DNA of 64,000 nucleotides from Macrotrachela quadricornifera (taxonomy: Eukaryota > Rotifera > Eurotatoria > Philodinida > Philodinidae): NCBI GenBank assembly GCA_022393335.1, contig JAJEKB010001195.1, forward strand, positions 180,785-244,784. Reading direction: 5' to 3'. The notes beneath the pieces are model-generated. The model searched no databases, was not told where the DNA came from, and saw only the letters and a program-made list of their open reading frames with translations. Shown piece after piece: positions 24,450-36,708 of this stretch. Numbering within the stretch: position 1 is the first letter of the stretch; every line of letters starts with the position of its first letter. The translations under genes and the position numbers were made by a program.

Positions 24450-25828
24450 TTCATAATATATATTTGTTAGCTTATAATAAAATCATTGAAAAAAAAGAAA
24501 ACTGAATATCTGTTTATTTTTTTTCATACTGTGAAAGTCACATATTTTTGAAGAAAATGATGAATATAAGTTATTAGGTGAAGTTTTCCGGCTGCTTCCA
24601 CTTTTCTGTTTCTTACAGACAGATATTAAAATATGTACGACAAAAATCATATAATTCAGATTTATTCATGATATTTATTTAAAAATATATACTGAATGAG
24701 ATGTATTATGCTACATAAATTTTGAAATATTATTTATTACATATAATAACTATTTCTACTAAAATATCTCTTAGTATATATGAAGTATGTGCATGTCATA
24801 TTTTAACACTGAAAAAAATTGTGCTGACAAACTTTTTTTTTTCTATATAATGATGTATATCAATTTACGCATATTTTGCTTTCGAGATAGATTTAAAATT
24901 AAATTCAAATATTGATATAGAAAACAAAAAATTTGTTATATGAGAACTTATTTTTGAATCAGATATATTATAACAAAAGAAAAGTTTTGATTCTCTTTAT
25001 TCTTATATTTTATATAGGTATTTTAAAATTATTTGATATTCATAATTTTAATAAATTTAATAAAAAATCTAAAGAATTTTTTTCTACTATTATCTATTTT
25101 GTTGCTATGAACAAAGTTATATAGAAACATAAAACAAGTAAGTAGCTTAAGATACAAGAAAAAGAAATTCATCATTATCGTTACTGGGCGACGAGTATGA
25201 GCTTGTTACTGTTATTGAAAAGAAAAAGAAGTCTGGTAACGACGTCAAGATATTTTTTTAGAGAAATATCTATAGAAAGAATAGTGGTAAAAAAAGAAGA
25301 AAGAAAGGAAAATTCTCCCGCTTTTTTATCGTAAATGAAAGATAATGACGGTCCGTATAGTTAAGGAGAGAAGCAAAAAAAAATTTTAAGAGAAAACTCA
25401 TATATGAGTTATGAAAAACTCTTTCATTGTTATTTCTGACGTTGTCATGTTTCTTCAGTATCGGACCAATACATTTTATAACATGAAAAGAACGCAAAAT
25501 AATGTAAGTTACTCAAATTAAATGAATTATTGAATAACTTTTGTTACAAGCGAATCATAAGACAAACGTGAGAATATTTATTTATTATGAACTTACAAGA
25601 ATTTGCTCTTAAAGAATATTTATTTATATAAAGGGTAAATTAAATAAAATACGAATTTTATTTTTCATTTGTTTTTTTTTTTTTGATATTAATAAGAAAA
25701 ATCGTTTGTAAATCGATAAGTAGTGTAATCGATGTATACTTGATGAAAAGGAAATAAGTACTTAATCTAATATGAGTTATTGTTATTTATATCATATTTT
25801 AGAAGTTTTTATAATCAATAGAAATATT
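24450..25828. other. Intergenic region, nothing supported
   Basis: About 1.4 kb between two convergent genes of unknown function. It contains only short AT-rich open frames (24933-25124 plus, 25270-25497 minus) of low-complexity composition. No terminal repeats or RNA gene were recognised. Confidence 0.4.
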
Positions 25829-26870
25829 TTATTGAATATGAACAAAAGAATTACAAAATGTATTGTAAGGAATTTTCATAGCAATCAATAACGATTGTTG
25901 ATGTAATATTGACTGTCGTTGTTTTGTTGAAATTTTATCTTGTAAAAATTCATTAATAGATTGATCAATTTTTGCACCAAGTAATAAAGATATTTTTTTA
26001 ATACTATATAAAATTTGATTGAGATTAATATTATCAGCAATTAATTGTGATTGAGATAATGGAATAAGATTTTGTATAGTTGAATAATAAGTTGGATCAA
26101 TATAGATATGACAAAGAGATATTTCATGTTGATTTTTATTCATTGAAATTATTAAATCAATGATTGAATTAAATATATGTATATAGTCATTGTTAGTGAT
26201 TAATTCACGTAATTGTTCAATTGTCATATTTGAGAGATTTTTATTGAATTTAATTGTTCGAAGAAAATTAATAAGAGATTGACGATTATTCCAATCAAGT
26301 AAAATATATAGATGTTTATTGTATCTAGATTTTGTTGTTTGATAATTTGTACATTCATTAGAAAATGAGAAATCGATTAAACGTGAGTTAAAATGTACAT
26401 GTCGTTCATAAATAGAATTTTTTGATGTTTTGTCTATAATAAATGATTATTATTATATTTTATGAGTTAAAGGTTTATTGATATAAGTATTAGTAAATAC
26501 CTGTTGATGTTGTTTCTTTTTGTAAATTAATCCACCATTGACCTAGTCCATCTGTACATGAGCATTCAGTAATATATAAATGACATTTTAAACAATACAT
26601 TGGTGGAATATTCGGATGATTATTTTTAATATTAAAATGATGTTTGCCGGATTGATAGATTTTCTTTTTGTGATTATTATGAGTTGACGTTGATAATTCA
26701 TGTTTGAATAAAGATTCATTGTGTGAGATATTAGAAATAGATTTACTAAAACATTGTTTAGATATATAAGTCATATTATATGGAATTTGATATTTCTGTC
26801 GGATAAGATGTTGCTCTTTTTGCCATCGATATCGAATTTTATGTAAACATTCATAATCATTATGTGTCAT
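25829..26870 (-). CDS. Uncharacterised protein with a Cys-rich motif, 324 residues
   Basis: Exon 1 (26870-26501) and exon 2 (26433-25829) join across a 67-bp intron in phase 1. Near residue 95 the sequence MYCLKCHLYITECSCTDGLG has a CxxC...CxC arrangement that could bind one zinc ion. The rest is Asn/Ile-rich, mostly helical in pattern, with SRLIDFSFSNECTNYQTTKS, LLDWNNRQSLINFLRTIKF and LCHIYIDPTYYSTIQNLIPL. There is no signal peptide or membrane helix. The family is not recognised. It is transcribed divergently from the repeat-motif gene, with only 95 bp between the two start codons. Confidence 0.72.
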
Positions 26871-26965
26871 GTCTATGTATGTCTTTTAACTAACTGGATA
26901 ATTAGATAACAACAAGAAGCTAATGTTTTTTCTTAGTTTCTTTTTATATGATTTAATTTAAAATA
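26871..26965. promoter_or_regulatory. Very short divergent promoter (95 bp)
   Basis: Two start codons face away from each other across 95 bp. Both 5' leaders and the core promoter elements must fit here, overlap the coding regions, or be supplied by trans-spliced leaders. A TATATGATTTAATTTAAAATA stretch near 26945-26965 is the only AT-box-like feature. Confidence 0.35.
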
Positions 26966-28960
26966 ATGGAGGCCGAACAAGTAAAAATGTATCAAATCTC
27001 TAAACTAGAACAACCAAATAATAATGGTTAGTAAAATTATTTATCATTTCTTTTTCTTGATTAATTTTTATTATAATAGATAATGTGGTACTTCGAGCTC
27101 TTGTTGGCAATCCAACTCGACATAAACCATTGGTACACCATCCACCGCCATCATCAGCTACATCTCAAGAAATAATACCAGCAACAATGTACACATTGGA
27201 AACTCGATATCGATCAATTCCACCAAAAGCATTACCTAATTCATCGGAAACCACACTTTACCATATTGATTCTAAAAAAGGACAACAGCCTTTGGCACCG
27301 AGTCCACCAATTATGAAAGAAGGTATCTTATTGTGTATTTTAATTTATAGAAAAAAATTATTTATTTTGTGAATATTAGAACGAGATACGCCAGTGCCTG
27401 TCGAAAGAGAAGCACCAAATAATGTGGAAGATATGCAAGAATCTGCTCCGATTATTTTTCTCGAACCTAAAATTATTTCACAACCGATTCTTTATAGTAT
27501 TGTTGGAGCAAAAAAGGTTCCTATTCAAAAGGATCAACCAATTGCAGTTAATAAAGAAATGCCTTCGCCTCTACTCTATACAATAACTGGTCACATTCAT
27601 CAGCCGACTACAAATATGACTGAAAATGCTTTAAATGTTGAAACATCAGTTATTGATAAATCTCCTATTCTTTATTCTTTGGTTGGTGGTCCACGTCTTC
27701 AGGTACACTTTCAAGAACCAAATAAACAAGTGCTATCACTATCTGAACAACCTGCACCAAGTCTATATTCAGTTGTTGGTAGTCCAACATTGACACCACA
27801 TATTACACAAACAAATGCACCCAATCTACCTTTGTCACAATCAGTAAAAGTTAGTTCAGTTGAACAAGCACCAATTTTATATACAATTGTCGGTGAAACA
27901 CAAGTGCCAACTAATATATCAAACGAAACTAGTTTACCACCAGCACCTGTTAAAAAACAAGGAAATGATGTTATTAAGAGAAGAGTAATCGATGATTCGA
28001 ATATTCCTCAATTAACGACAGTTCCTCACAAAACTCAACCATTACAACCACAACAACAAACTTTAACACCTACACTGTATACATTAGTAGGCAAACCAAG
28101 TTCAGCACCACACGAAAATGCTAATACTCGATTAAAGTATTAGATATCATGTTTAATTTGATAATTATTATATTTCATATTCTCTTTTATTAATTTAGAC
28201 AACCTGTACGAAGAAAGACACCACCACCATCTACAATGCCTACTACACATATTAGTCGTAGCGTTGAACGTCAACCACCATCGGAACTAGTAACTAAAGC
28301 AGTTACTCCTATTCCCCCAATAAAAACTAAACGTCACGCAAAATCAAAAGGTCTATTTCAAATATAAAATTAACTTTTAAATAAAAGTGTTTCTTATTTA
28401 TTTTAGAACCAACAATTCCAAAATCAGAAACAATATTTATTCCTCTTTCTGAACGCGAATATTTACCACGTCCTAAACAACCTCGAACAATTCCTTCGAA
28501 AATAGAGTCTGGACAAATTCATCGTAAACCTTTTACTATTGCACAACATGATCCACTTCAAATACCTGATTATATCTCACCTTATGCCTATCATCCATCT
28601 AGACCATATCGTGAACAAACATATAATCCAATCTCATTACCTATTGTGGCAAGTAATCGTTCTTCACGTAAACCAAGAGTACCACTATATGAATCTCGTA
28701 ATCAAAAATATCCATATGATCCATGGTCACATCATTCTTTAGTAAATATCTTCATCTTTTTTTGTTCTTATACTATTTTAATTTTTTGTGAATAGGAAAG
28801 ATATCCTGTTAAGACAAAGGAACCTTCTCGTTTATGGGATTATGAAGATCCAATTCAAACAGATACTGATGATAATGATACGAATGACTCAAGTTCACAG
28901 CGAAGAAAACGATACTATCGAAGAATTCGACCGCGTACACCATGGTTACCTGTTTGGTAA
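26966..28960 (+). CDS. Disordered protein with six LY[ST]xxG repeats
   Basis: Six exons (26966-27026, 27080-27322, 27380-28136, 28199-28350, 28407-28741, 28796-28960) join in phase to 570 residues. Exon 3 carries a repeated heptad after a Pro- or Ser-rich spacer: ILYSIVG, LLYTITG, ILYSLVG, SLYSVVG, ILYTIVG, TLYTLVG. They are spaced about 28, 32, 31, 38 and 66 residues apart. Weaker versions, MYTLE and LYHID, occur in exon 2. The C-terminal half is Pro/Arg/Tyr-rich, then acidic (TDTDDNDTNDSSSQ) and ends with a basic RRKRYYRRIRPRTPWLPVW tail. No signal peptide or membrane helix. The repeats look like short linear binding motifs presented on a flexible chain. Function unknown. AATAAA near 29083 probably serves its 3' end. 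Confidence 0.8.
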
Positions 28961-31759
28961 TCGAACTAATTTTCTCTTCGCTTCTGTATTTTCTATAAGC
29001 AATTTCATGAAAACAAAAAAAGAAAATCTTCACAGTTATTAAGCATATTTTTATTAACAATAAATTCTTAAATCATTTATATTCAATAAAGTTATTTTTC
29101 TTTCCAAGTGATACAATTGTTAATTTATCTTCATGACATAATCTTTTTGATCTTTTTAACAAAGAAAATGTGTAACTAATGAAGAAATATGCATTTTTCT
29201 TTTAACTTTTAAAACTAATTGTTACATTATAATCTATATCAAGTCATTTAATTGAATCTTGAATTTCTTGTTCAGCAATTTCTAATGATGTGTCAAGCAT
29301 TTGTTGCATTGGTAAATAATATTTTCTGAATCCTCAATTATAATTAATTTATCATTATTTATATCATATTTTCTAAATTCTTTTTGATTTTATTATCTAT
29401 ACGAGAAATAATAGAACAAAATATTCCTATAATAAAATTGTCGTTATAAACTATAAGAAATTCATAAATGATAGCAATTTTAAATAAATAACGATATATA
29501 TTAATGTAATTCCAGTTGACAACGAAAACATCGATTCACATATGTCAAATACAGAAATATGACGTATTGCTTAGATATGAATAAAGCTTGATGAATTTAT
29601 AGATAATCGTAGGCGAAGATCTTTCTGTGTCAAAAGCATAAAAGATGATTTATTTATTAATGATGTCATAAAATTGAAAAGAATGATCCGGATTTTAATA
29701 ATAAAAACTTCTTTTCTGTTTTATAATCTCAGAAAGAAATGAAACTAATTCTCGATAAATTACGTTTTTTTATTCACTATTAAGAATTAAAAGTGTGAAT
29801 GTCATTACCTATGCGACATGAATAAGTATTCTAAAACATTATTTAAAAACAAATATCTTTTGAAGTATGCTTACAGTAACACACAATTTATTTCAAAATT
29901 ATTGTTCAGTTTTACTTCTTTTCAGCACGATAAATATTGTTTACAAAATAAGTAATATATTTATTAAACATAGAATAAAATTGACCATATTTTAAACATC
30001 TATCATTTTAATCATTTTATGTACATCATTCAAAATATTCCTCCATAAAACATCTAGAGTATATCATTCAGATGAATGAATGTCATTAAATGCGCATTAC
30101 ATTCAATCTATTTGAAAGCTTTTATAACAATCATAATCATTGATGTATGATTATTTTACATTGAGAATATTGTTCTTTCTAATTGTATATTTCAATTAGA
30201 CAGCATAATGGAACATTTAATTTATGTTTAATTTTATATATGGTTTGAGGAAAATTGAAAAAGTGATATTCTCATTCTGTATCTTAATCTTTGATTTTAG
30301 TTTATATATGCGAATATTCTATATTTTGTCCGAAGGAAGTGCATACAATATATCATAATTGAATCTATAATAATAGTACAAGTTCGTTAGTAGGTTTAAT
30401 AAATTTACTAGTAACTTTAAAAAAATGTTTATTGTTAATATTTCGTAATTTCTAATGATGAAATAAAAATTTAATATGTAACTGAGAACATATGTTTCAA
30501 TGATAAAAATGATCTGTTTCGTTCTAAAATGAAATTGATATCAATAATTAAAAACATTGATTCAGATTTTAGATTTTTTGTTACAAATATCTACTATCAA
30601 ATGACATGCAGAGCAACATAAACGTTATTCAAATAAAAATAAAATTGTTACATATGAAAAATGATTGTATAAATTCGAATAAATATTGTAATAATTTGTT
30701 GAACCAAGTTCCATCTAAATTTGTCAAGGTATGTTGATTTCTCGAATTAAAAAAAAGAATGCAAAGCGTAAAATATCGATCAGGAACAGCTCGAAAAAAA
30801 TATTTTCAAGGTTCAACATCACTAAATTAATCTTTAAAATGCTCTTCTTTCATTGATATTATTGATTGCATAAGTACTGTTGCCTGATGAATCCTTCTAT
30901 TTCATCTCTTTATTCATTTCATTTTTATATTCATTCCTTCCTTTTTTTTCTCCCTACATATCAATAGGTATGAACACAGACGAAAAAAATTATTTTCATT
31001 ACAAAAAATAAGTATCAGTTTATCAGACAATTTCCTAAGATTTCGATCGAATTCATTATAAGTAATCAAAGAAAACTTTGAGTAGTCATCGGCTCTAAAG
31101 TTTACTAATGTTATCGAATAAAACAATATTGTCGACATATTTGCATAAGTCTTTGTAATTAAAATAGAGGAAATGATAAGTCAAAAATATAAATCATACA
31201 AATGATTTCTGAATCGATTTGGATTTACTTATAATTCTAATTTATTTTACTTTTCATCTTTATCAGTTTTTCTATTAAGATAGAGCAGTATAATGCCACT
31301 ATGTTTGTTTTTTACATAGGTATAATTGTAACGTCCAAATTCTATTTTTCCTGATCTATTTTCGTAATAATAAACAATGTATATTGATCTTCTAAACTTT
31401 TTTTGTGTCAAACTTTTTCCTATTTTTCAATGTTTATTACCTGAATAATTCAAAAGTACTCTATAATCTACATATATTTTTTATTATTGGATGGGAAATA
31501 CTTTATGACATATGTATAAAATATTTTTCTTCTATCTTAAACTTGATTACTATAAATACGAGATTTCAAAATACCTATAAAATTCATACTGAGTTCCAAT
31601 TAGTCTAATATGAAAAATAAAACGACAGTATTCACTTAACCAAAATTTCTATGTTATACTTTTGAATCTTGAATAAAAACAGAATTAAACATGCCGTTTG
31701 GATAATAAGATATGATTGATAGGTTTTTATGTTTAACCAATAAAAAAAATATATATATA
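28961..31759. other. Intergenic region with one degenerate coding remnant
   Basis: About 2.8 kb between the repeat-motif gene and YRDC. Apart from the frame-shifted remnant at 29244-29410 (listed separately) it is AT-rich sequence without supported genes. The open frames at 30914-31138 minus and 31405-31608 plus look random. Confidence 0.4.
29244..29410 (-). pseudogene. Frame-shifted coding remnant
   Basis: Read on the minus strand, coding-like segments occur in succession but in different frames: SIISRIDNKIK, then EFRKYDINNDKLIIIEDSE, then YYLPMQQMLDTSLEIAEQEI ending in a TGA at 29246-29244. No GT-AG intron fits between them, so at least two small indels are implied. The acidic, helical C-terminal composition looks like real protein. 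The parent gene is unknown. A chance pattern cannot be excluded. Confidence 0.3.
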
Positions 31760-32422
31760 TTACAAAACATTCGATTGTTCTTGTAAATGACATTTCTCTT
31801 TTAAATATTTTACAATACGTTCATAATCAATTCCTTCACGTTGTACATAAAAATAACCTTTTTGTGATAAATCAACAATAGTCGATCCACGTCGATCATT
31901 TGATGCTAACAGACCACCATCAACAACTAAATCGACTTGTGACCATAATGATTTAAATTCTTCAATACAAACTGAACTTGGTTCATTAGATATATTAGCA
32001 CTAGTTAATGCTATTGGTTGTTTTAAACGTTGAGCTAATTCAATCATAAATTTACAATTTGGTATACGAATAGCCACATTATTTACATTTGGATTAAAAT
32101 AAGAAGGTAATAATGATTGTCGTTCAAACATAAGTGTCACTGGACCAGGAAGAAGATCACCACTATCTAATTGTTCTTTAGATAAAGTCGGTTTTGACCA
32201 AGTAAATATATCATCAACATAACCTACAGCCATTGCTAATGGTTTAGTAAATGATCGACCTTTAATCTCATATATTCGACGAACAGCTTGTTCACTGTTA
32301 GCTAAAGAAGCAAGACCATAAATTGTATCGGTTGGTACAGCAATGACACCGTCATTTTTTAAAATTGTAATACATCGATCTATGAGATCGGTTTCATTTA
32401 CTGATACTACATTAGGTAACAT
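31760..32422 (-). CDS. YRDC: YrdC/Sua5-family threonylcarbamoyl-AMP synthase
   Basis: A single exon of 220 residues. It has the full YrdC-domain signature: GVIAVPTDTIYGLA near residue 25, YEIKGRSFTKPLAMAVG with the KGR and TKP nucleotide and threonine-binding residues, LLPGPVTLMF, VAIRIPNCKFMIELAQ, and PIALTSANISNEPS with the TSAN motif. A VVDGG...STIVDL strand pair closes the domain. The enzyme makes L-threonylcarbamoyl-AMP from Thr, bicarbonate and ATP for the t6A37 modification of ANN-decoding tRNAs. There is no long N-terminal targeting extension. The bacterial Sua5 C-terminal domain is absent, as in animal YRDC. The lack of introns is notable beside the intron-rich neighbours. Confidence 0.92.
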   Translation of the reverse strand: MLPNVVSVNETDLIDRCITILKNDGVIAVPTDTIYGLASLANSEQAVRRIYEIKGRSFTKPLAMAVGYVDDIFTWSKPTLSKEQLDSGDLLPGPVTLMFERQSLLPSYFNPNVNNVAIRIPNCKFMIELAQRLKQPIALTSANISNEPSSVCIEEFKSLWSQVDLVVDGGLLASNDRRGSTIVDLSQKGYFYVQREGIDYERIVKYLKEKCHLQEQSNVL

Positions 32423-35400
32423 GATTTTGTTTGAATGAAAGAAATAATAAGATGAAATATGATTGAAAATTCGAAGAAAATATACACAAAACCATGAAAT
32501 TATATAAATTATAAGAATATTTACTTATGATGCAATGTTGAAATACCATGTTGCAATAAAATATTTATTTACATCAGACTAATTTCACAAGTTAATGTAA
32601 GAAGAAGAATGTTGATTCTTCAATATAGTAATCAATATATTTTTATATATAACTGGACATTTATTTATTTTTCTTTACTTTTTACTTACTTACTTAATCT
32701 ATCCAATACCTCAATAAAATAAAACTTTTTCTAGGGGTCGCTCTTGCATGATGACAACATGCTGATAAGAAGTATGATTTAATTTCGCTTTTATCTATAT
32801 TATTGGAGGTCAACGAAGATATAACTATCAAGTTTGTTATTTTCATTAAAACAATACTTGGAAAAGAAATTCTTTACAAAGTATATTATATACCAAATAA
32901 ATACGAGGAAATCAAAGATAAGCAATTATTGAAAATCTTGAGAAAAAAAATATATCAAATAGATCAAATAGATAAATATTGAAGTAGTCAAGATAGTCAG
33001 TTTTTTATCAGATAATCCAAAAAACTATCTCACAATTACAAATTTATACGTCAAAACAATTTCAAATATCTATTTATTTTATCTATCATTGAATTTTATC
33101 CAGTATATTTTTTCATGTCCTACAATATTAATCATATCTGCTGCATAACAGATAATTTCTATAAAGCATTTCTAAACTATCTTGATGACCTTCATAGTAC
33201 CAATGAAAGCATAAAAGTAGATTATAACCATACTTTCCGATTATCAAACTCATGTCATATAATCATTAATGTTTTTCTGAAGTATTTCATTAACTAAATA
33301 TATTTGTTATCAATCATATACTCTGATATGTCTGAATAGATAATTTTTATAGAAATCGTATATATATTTTTTTCTAATAAAATAATTTATTAAAAATTAA
33401 ATAAGATTAATTATTCATGAGTAAATTGTACAAATTTACTATTACTTCAATATCTCTTTCAACGTTCAATTAAATCATGAAATTCTTTATTAAAAATTAA
33501 TTCGATCAGATAGTTTTATTGAATAAATGACATGTAAATAAATTTTATTTCTATTACTACTTTTTTTTTCATATCTTTTTTGTATTATACGTGTAAGGTT
33601 TTTAAATAACTACAATGTTTTATAACAATCAGAAAACTAATTTGAACTTTTTTTTTCTCTATTCAATATATTATAATAAAGGACATAATAATATACTAAG
33701 ACGTCTTATGAAATTCATTACTATCCAAGCGTGTTATATGATATAAATTGAAAAATGCTGTATGAATTGATATCTCGTGCTCTTTCTTTGTTTTCTTTTG
33801 ATGTTTATAATGTATATAAATAAAAAAGGTCAATGTCTATCTCATCATCACTAAAAAATAGTGAGGTTATCTCATACTGAGTATATAAATGACTATCACA
33901 TTGTTGATAAATATAGACGATGCATAGACTGATACCTCTATTGTTCATTTCTTATTATACAATCATCAACCAACTGACTAATTAGAAGTGAAAAGAGCTT
34001 TGTTGCATTTCCAGATAAATAAAAGAAAAAAAAAAGGTGTCAGTTTGATGAAATAAGATTACTAAAAGAGAAGAAAGAAGATTTTTCTTTTTTCTTTTTA
34101 TTAGAAAAAGATACTGATAGTAATGATATTTTCTACTTTTTATCTTCAAGTAAGAAGTATTAGTTTCTACAATTACAAATAGATTGTAGAGCGATGATCA
34201 TAAAGCATAAAATAAAAATGTCGCCATTTTAAGTTAATGAATGAACCCGCAGATTTTTTTCCTTTTTTTTTCTCATTCATTCAATATGAATGTCATTTTT
34301 TTTCTATACTGATTGATGATGGTCAACTAAGAACAGCTCAGACACACGCTATAAATTGTTTCCGATGTCATTGTTAAGACCTTGATCGATCTTTCTCGTC
34401 AATATTTGAAGACGATTAGAATATAAACCTATCGAGTTGAATTTTTTTTTTCTCGTTTATATTGACATAAACATTGATGTGCATCAGACAAATTGTTCAT
34501 TCTGGCATATAATCAAAATAGATTTTTGTACTCTCTTCTTTTTTTTTTTCATCTTTCTGACAATTAAGTAATGTTCGTCGAGTGCATCTCTCTGTTTATC
34601 GTTATGTATAAATGCAAAAAGATTTATGATTAAGCCACAAGATCTTTCGCGTTTCTCTTTTTCCTGTCTCTCTCTCTCCCTCTTATTCCTTTCCACATCA
34701 GCAATTTCTGGGTAAAAAAAAGCTTCTCGTTACTACTACTGCGATAAATGTCAGAACACTGTTGTTGCTTGCATGATGAAGGAAGCAAAGAAAAGCGAAT
34801 ACAAATGTATAAACACATTGTGTGCGCATGCATTCTCGACAGCTAAGTCAGCCCGCTGTTCGCCACGATGACATGTTTAATTCTTCTTGCTACGACTGAT
34901 GTTGCGATCGTCATTCATCGCTTCTGCCGCTCATGATGTCATTTGGTCATTAGCTAACAACGATGGATTCTTTTTTTTCTTCATCTATCGTCTTCCATAG
35001 CTAGCTGTCGTAGTACTACTTAAAGCATACTCGTTGTCGTTGATGATGAGGTTATCGTTCGTTGTCGTTCTCAATCCATTTTCTGTTCATATATATATAT
35101 ATATATACCATTCTTGTGCTATCCTTCCTACTCACGCAAAACGACAACTCATAGAATAGCAGCGGATGCTGTGGCGGTTGCATGCAGGAAATGCTTTTGA
35201 ACAACCTATAGAAAAGCCAGTAAAGAGAGATAGATAAAAAGAAAATTTTAGACTTTGAATCTTTATCGTCGATCTCATTGTAGTTCTATCATTAATATTA
35301 CTATCGGTGAGTAGATGACTGCCCTTGTATGCAATGAAAAGATTAAATCTCTTTTCTTTTTTTTCTTCTTCGTTATGTCTCGACTTACTCTATTTCTAGG

Positions 35401-36708
35401 TGTGCATCTATAGTAGATACAGAGTAATTGCTAGAACACCATAATTTACACATGCACACTGTAATCGGACACTCGTGCACACACAATCATGCATTAAAAG
35501 GGTTAGATCTTTTTTTTTTCTTTCTGCTTTTAATCATACAATCATATTGATTGGAAATTTTCCTTTCGATATATTTTATTTTGATAATAATAAACCAAAA
35601 AAAAAATAGAAACGAGAATGACAATAGTGTATGGTAATATTGAATTAAGAGAATAGCAAGAAAATCAATGATGTCTATCTATTGGGACTAATTTTTGACA
35701 TACATATGCCAATAAACACTGGAACGCGTGATGACAGCCATTGTCGCCAAGTGTTTGCTGTCAAACAACTAGGCATAGACGTTTGCTCAATTTATACTAG
35801 TAAAGGCGGTGAAGCCATTAAGAAGATGAAGACAAAAAAAAAGAGAGAAAGAGTTCCTGTCTCCATTATTATGACTTCTTTTTTTTTTTCATTGTTTTAA
35901 AAGCAATAAAAACTACTAGTAACAGTCTTCCTCTCATGTCATTTATTCTATACCTCGGTCACTTGTTAAGATGTATATTATAAGGATTGTATTATGAAAT
36001 CGTATACTCAGTTCAATATTCAATACGTATAGAAAGCGTAGGGTGAGTGATCATCCGTATGTTGTATATATATATATATTTTCATATCAACAATAATAAC
36101 AGTTGCTCCTTCTCATTTCTTCTGTCTCACCTCGTTCTCTCTTGTTCGTCGTATCTTAGGGTAACACCGTCATACGCCCTATCGACCGTTCAATATCTTC
36201 ACTTTCTTTTTTTTTTTCTTCTATTCTTTAAGGGCATTGTTGGCTTGATAGAAAAAGTAATGACTGTACGCACATACATATATATAAATATACATATGTA
36301 GTGAGAAGAAAGAACAGCCGATGAAAAAATTCTTTTGAACACAGACGAGCACTTCTACACAATTCATCGTCTCTGCATACAATCATTGATATAGACCCAA
36401 AAAAAGAATAAGAGCTATGAAAACAATTAATTTCTTTTCAACCAATTGATTTTTTAATAATACAATCTTTGTTGTCAATAATTTTTCTTAACATGACGAA
36501 TATAAGGTAGGTCGACTAAGTTAGAATATATTTTAAATATAGACAAGAAACTAATTTAAAATTCGAGTATGATTGATATCATTCATATGTGTGCTAGTGA
36601 GATAGAACGTTTTTGACAAGTCTTTTCATCTTGTTCCATTTTTTCTTCTCTTTCAATGTAATAAGATAGATCATTGTCATTAACATGCTTTTTTCTCTTT
36701 TATTTTAG
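32423..36708. other. 4.3-kb region without a supported gene
   Basis: This lies upstream of the LDL-receptor-A gene and downstream (minus sense) of YRDC, so it may hold the missing 5' exon(s), a first intron and promoters. The segment about 34800-35200 is visibly richer in G and C, with many CG, CAT and GCC triplets. A (TA)n microsatellite lies at about 35089-35107 and another at about 36064-36080. Several T-tracts of 8-10 bases occur. The open frames here are short and overlap one another. Confidence 0.4.

Noticed and set aside
35089..35107. TA dinucleotide runs here and at about 12520, 36064 and 53001
   Set aside because: Ordinary microsatellites of an AT-rich genome, with no further significance seen.
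36490..36508. Possible first exon of the LDLa gene (ATGACGAATATAAG before a GTAGGT donor)
   Set aside because: The phase fits exon 36709, but it would give no signal peptide, so it is probably coincidental.
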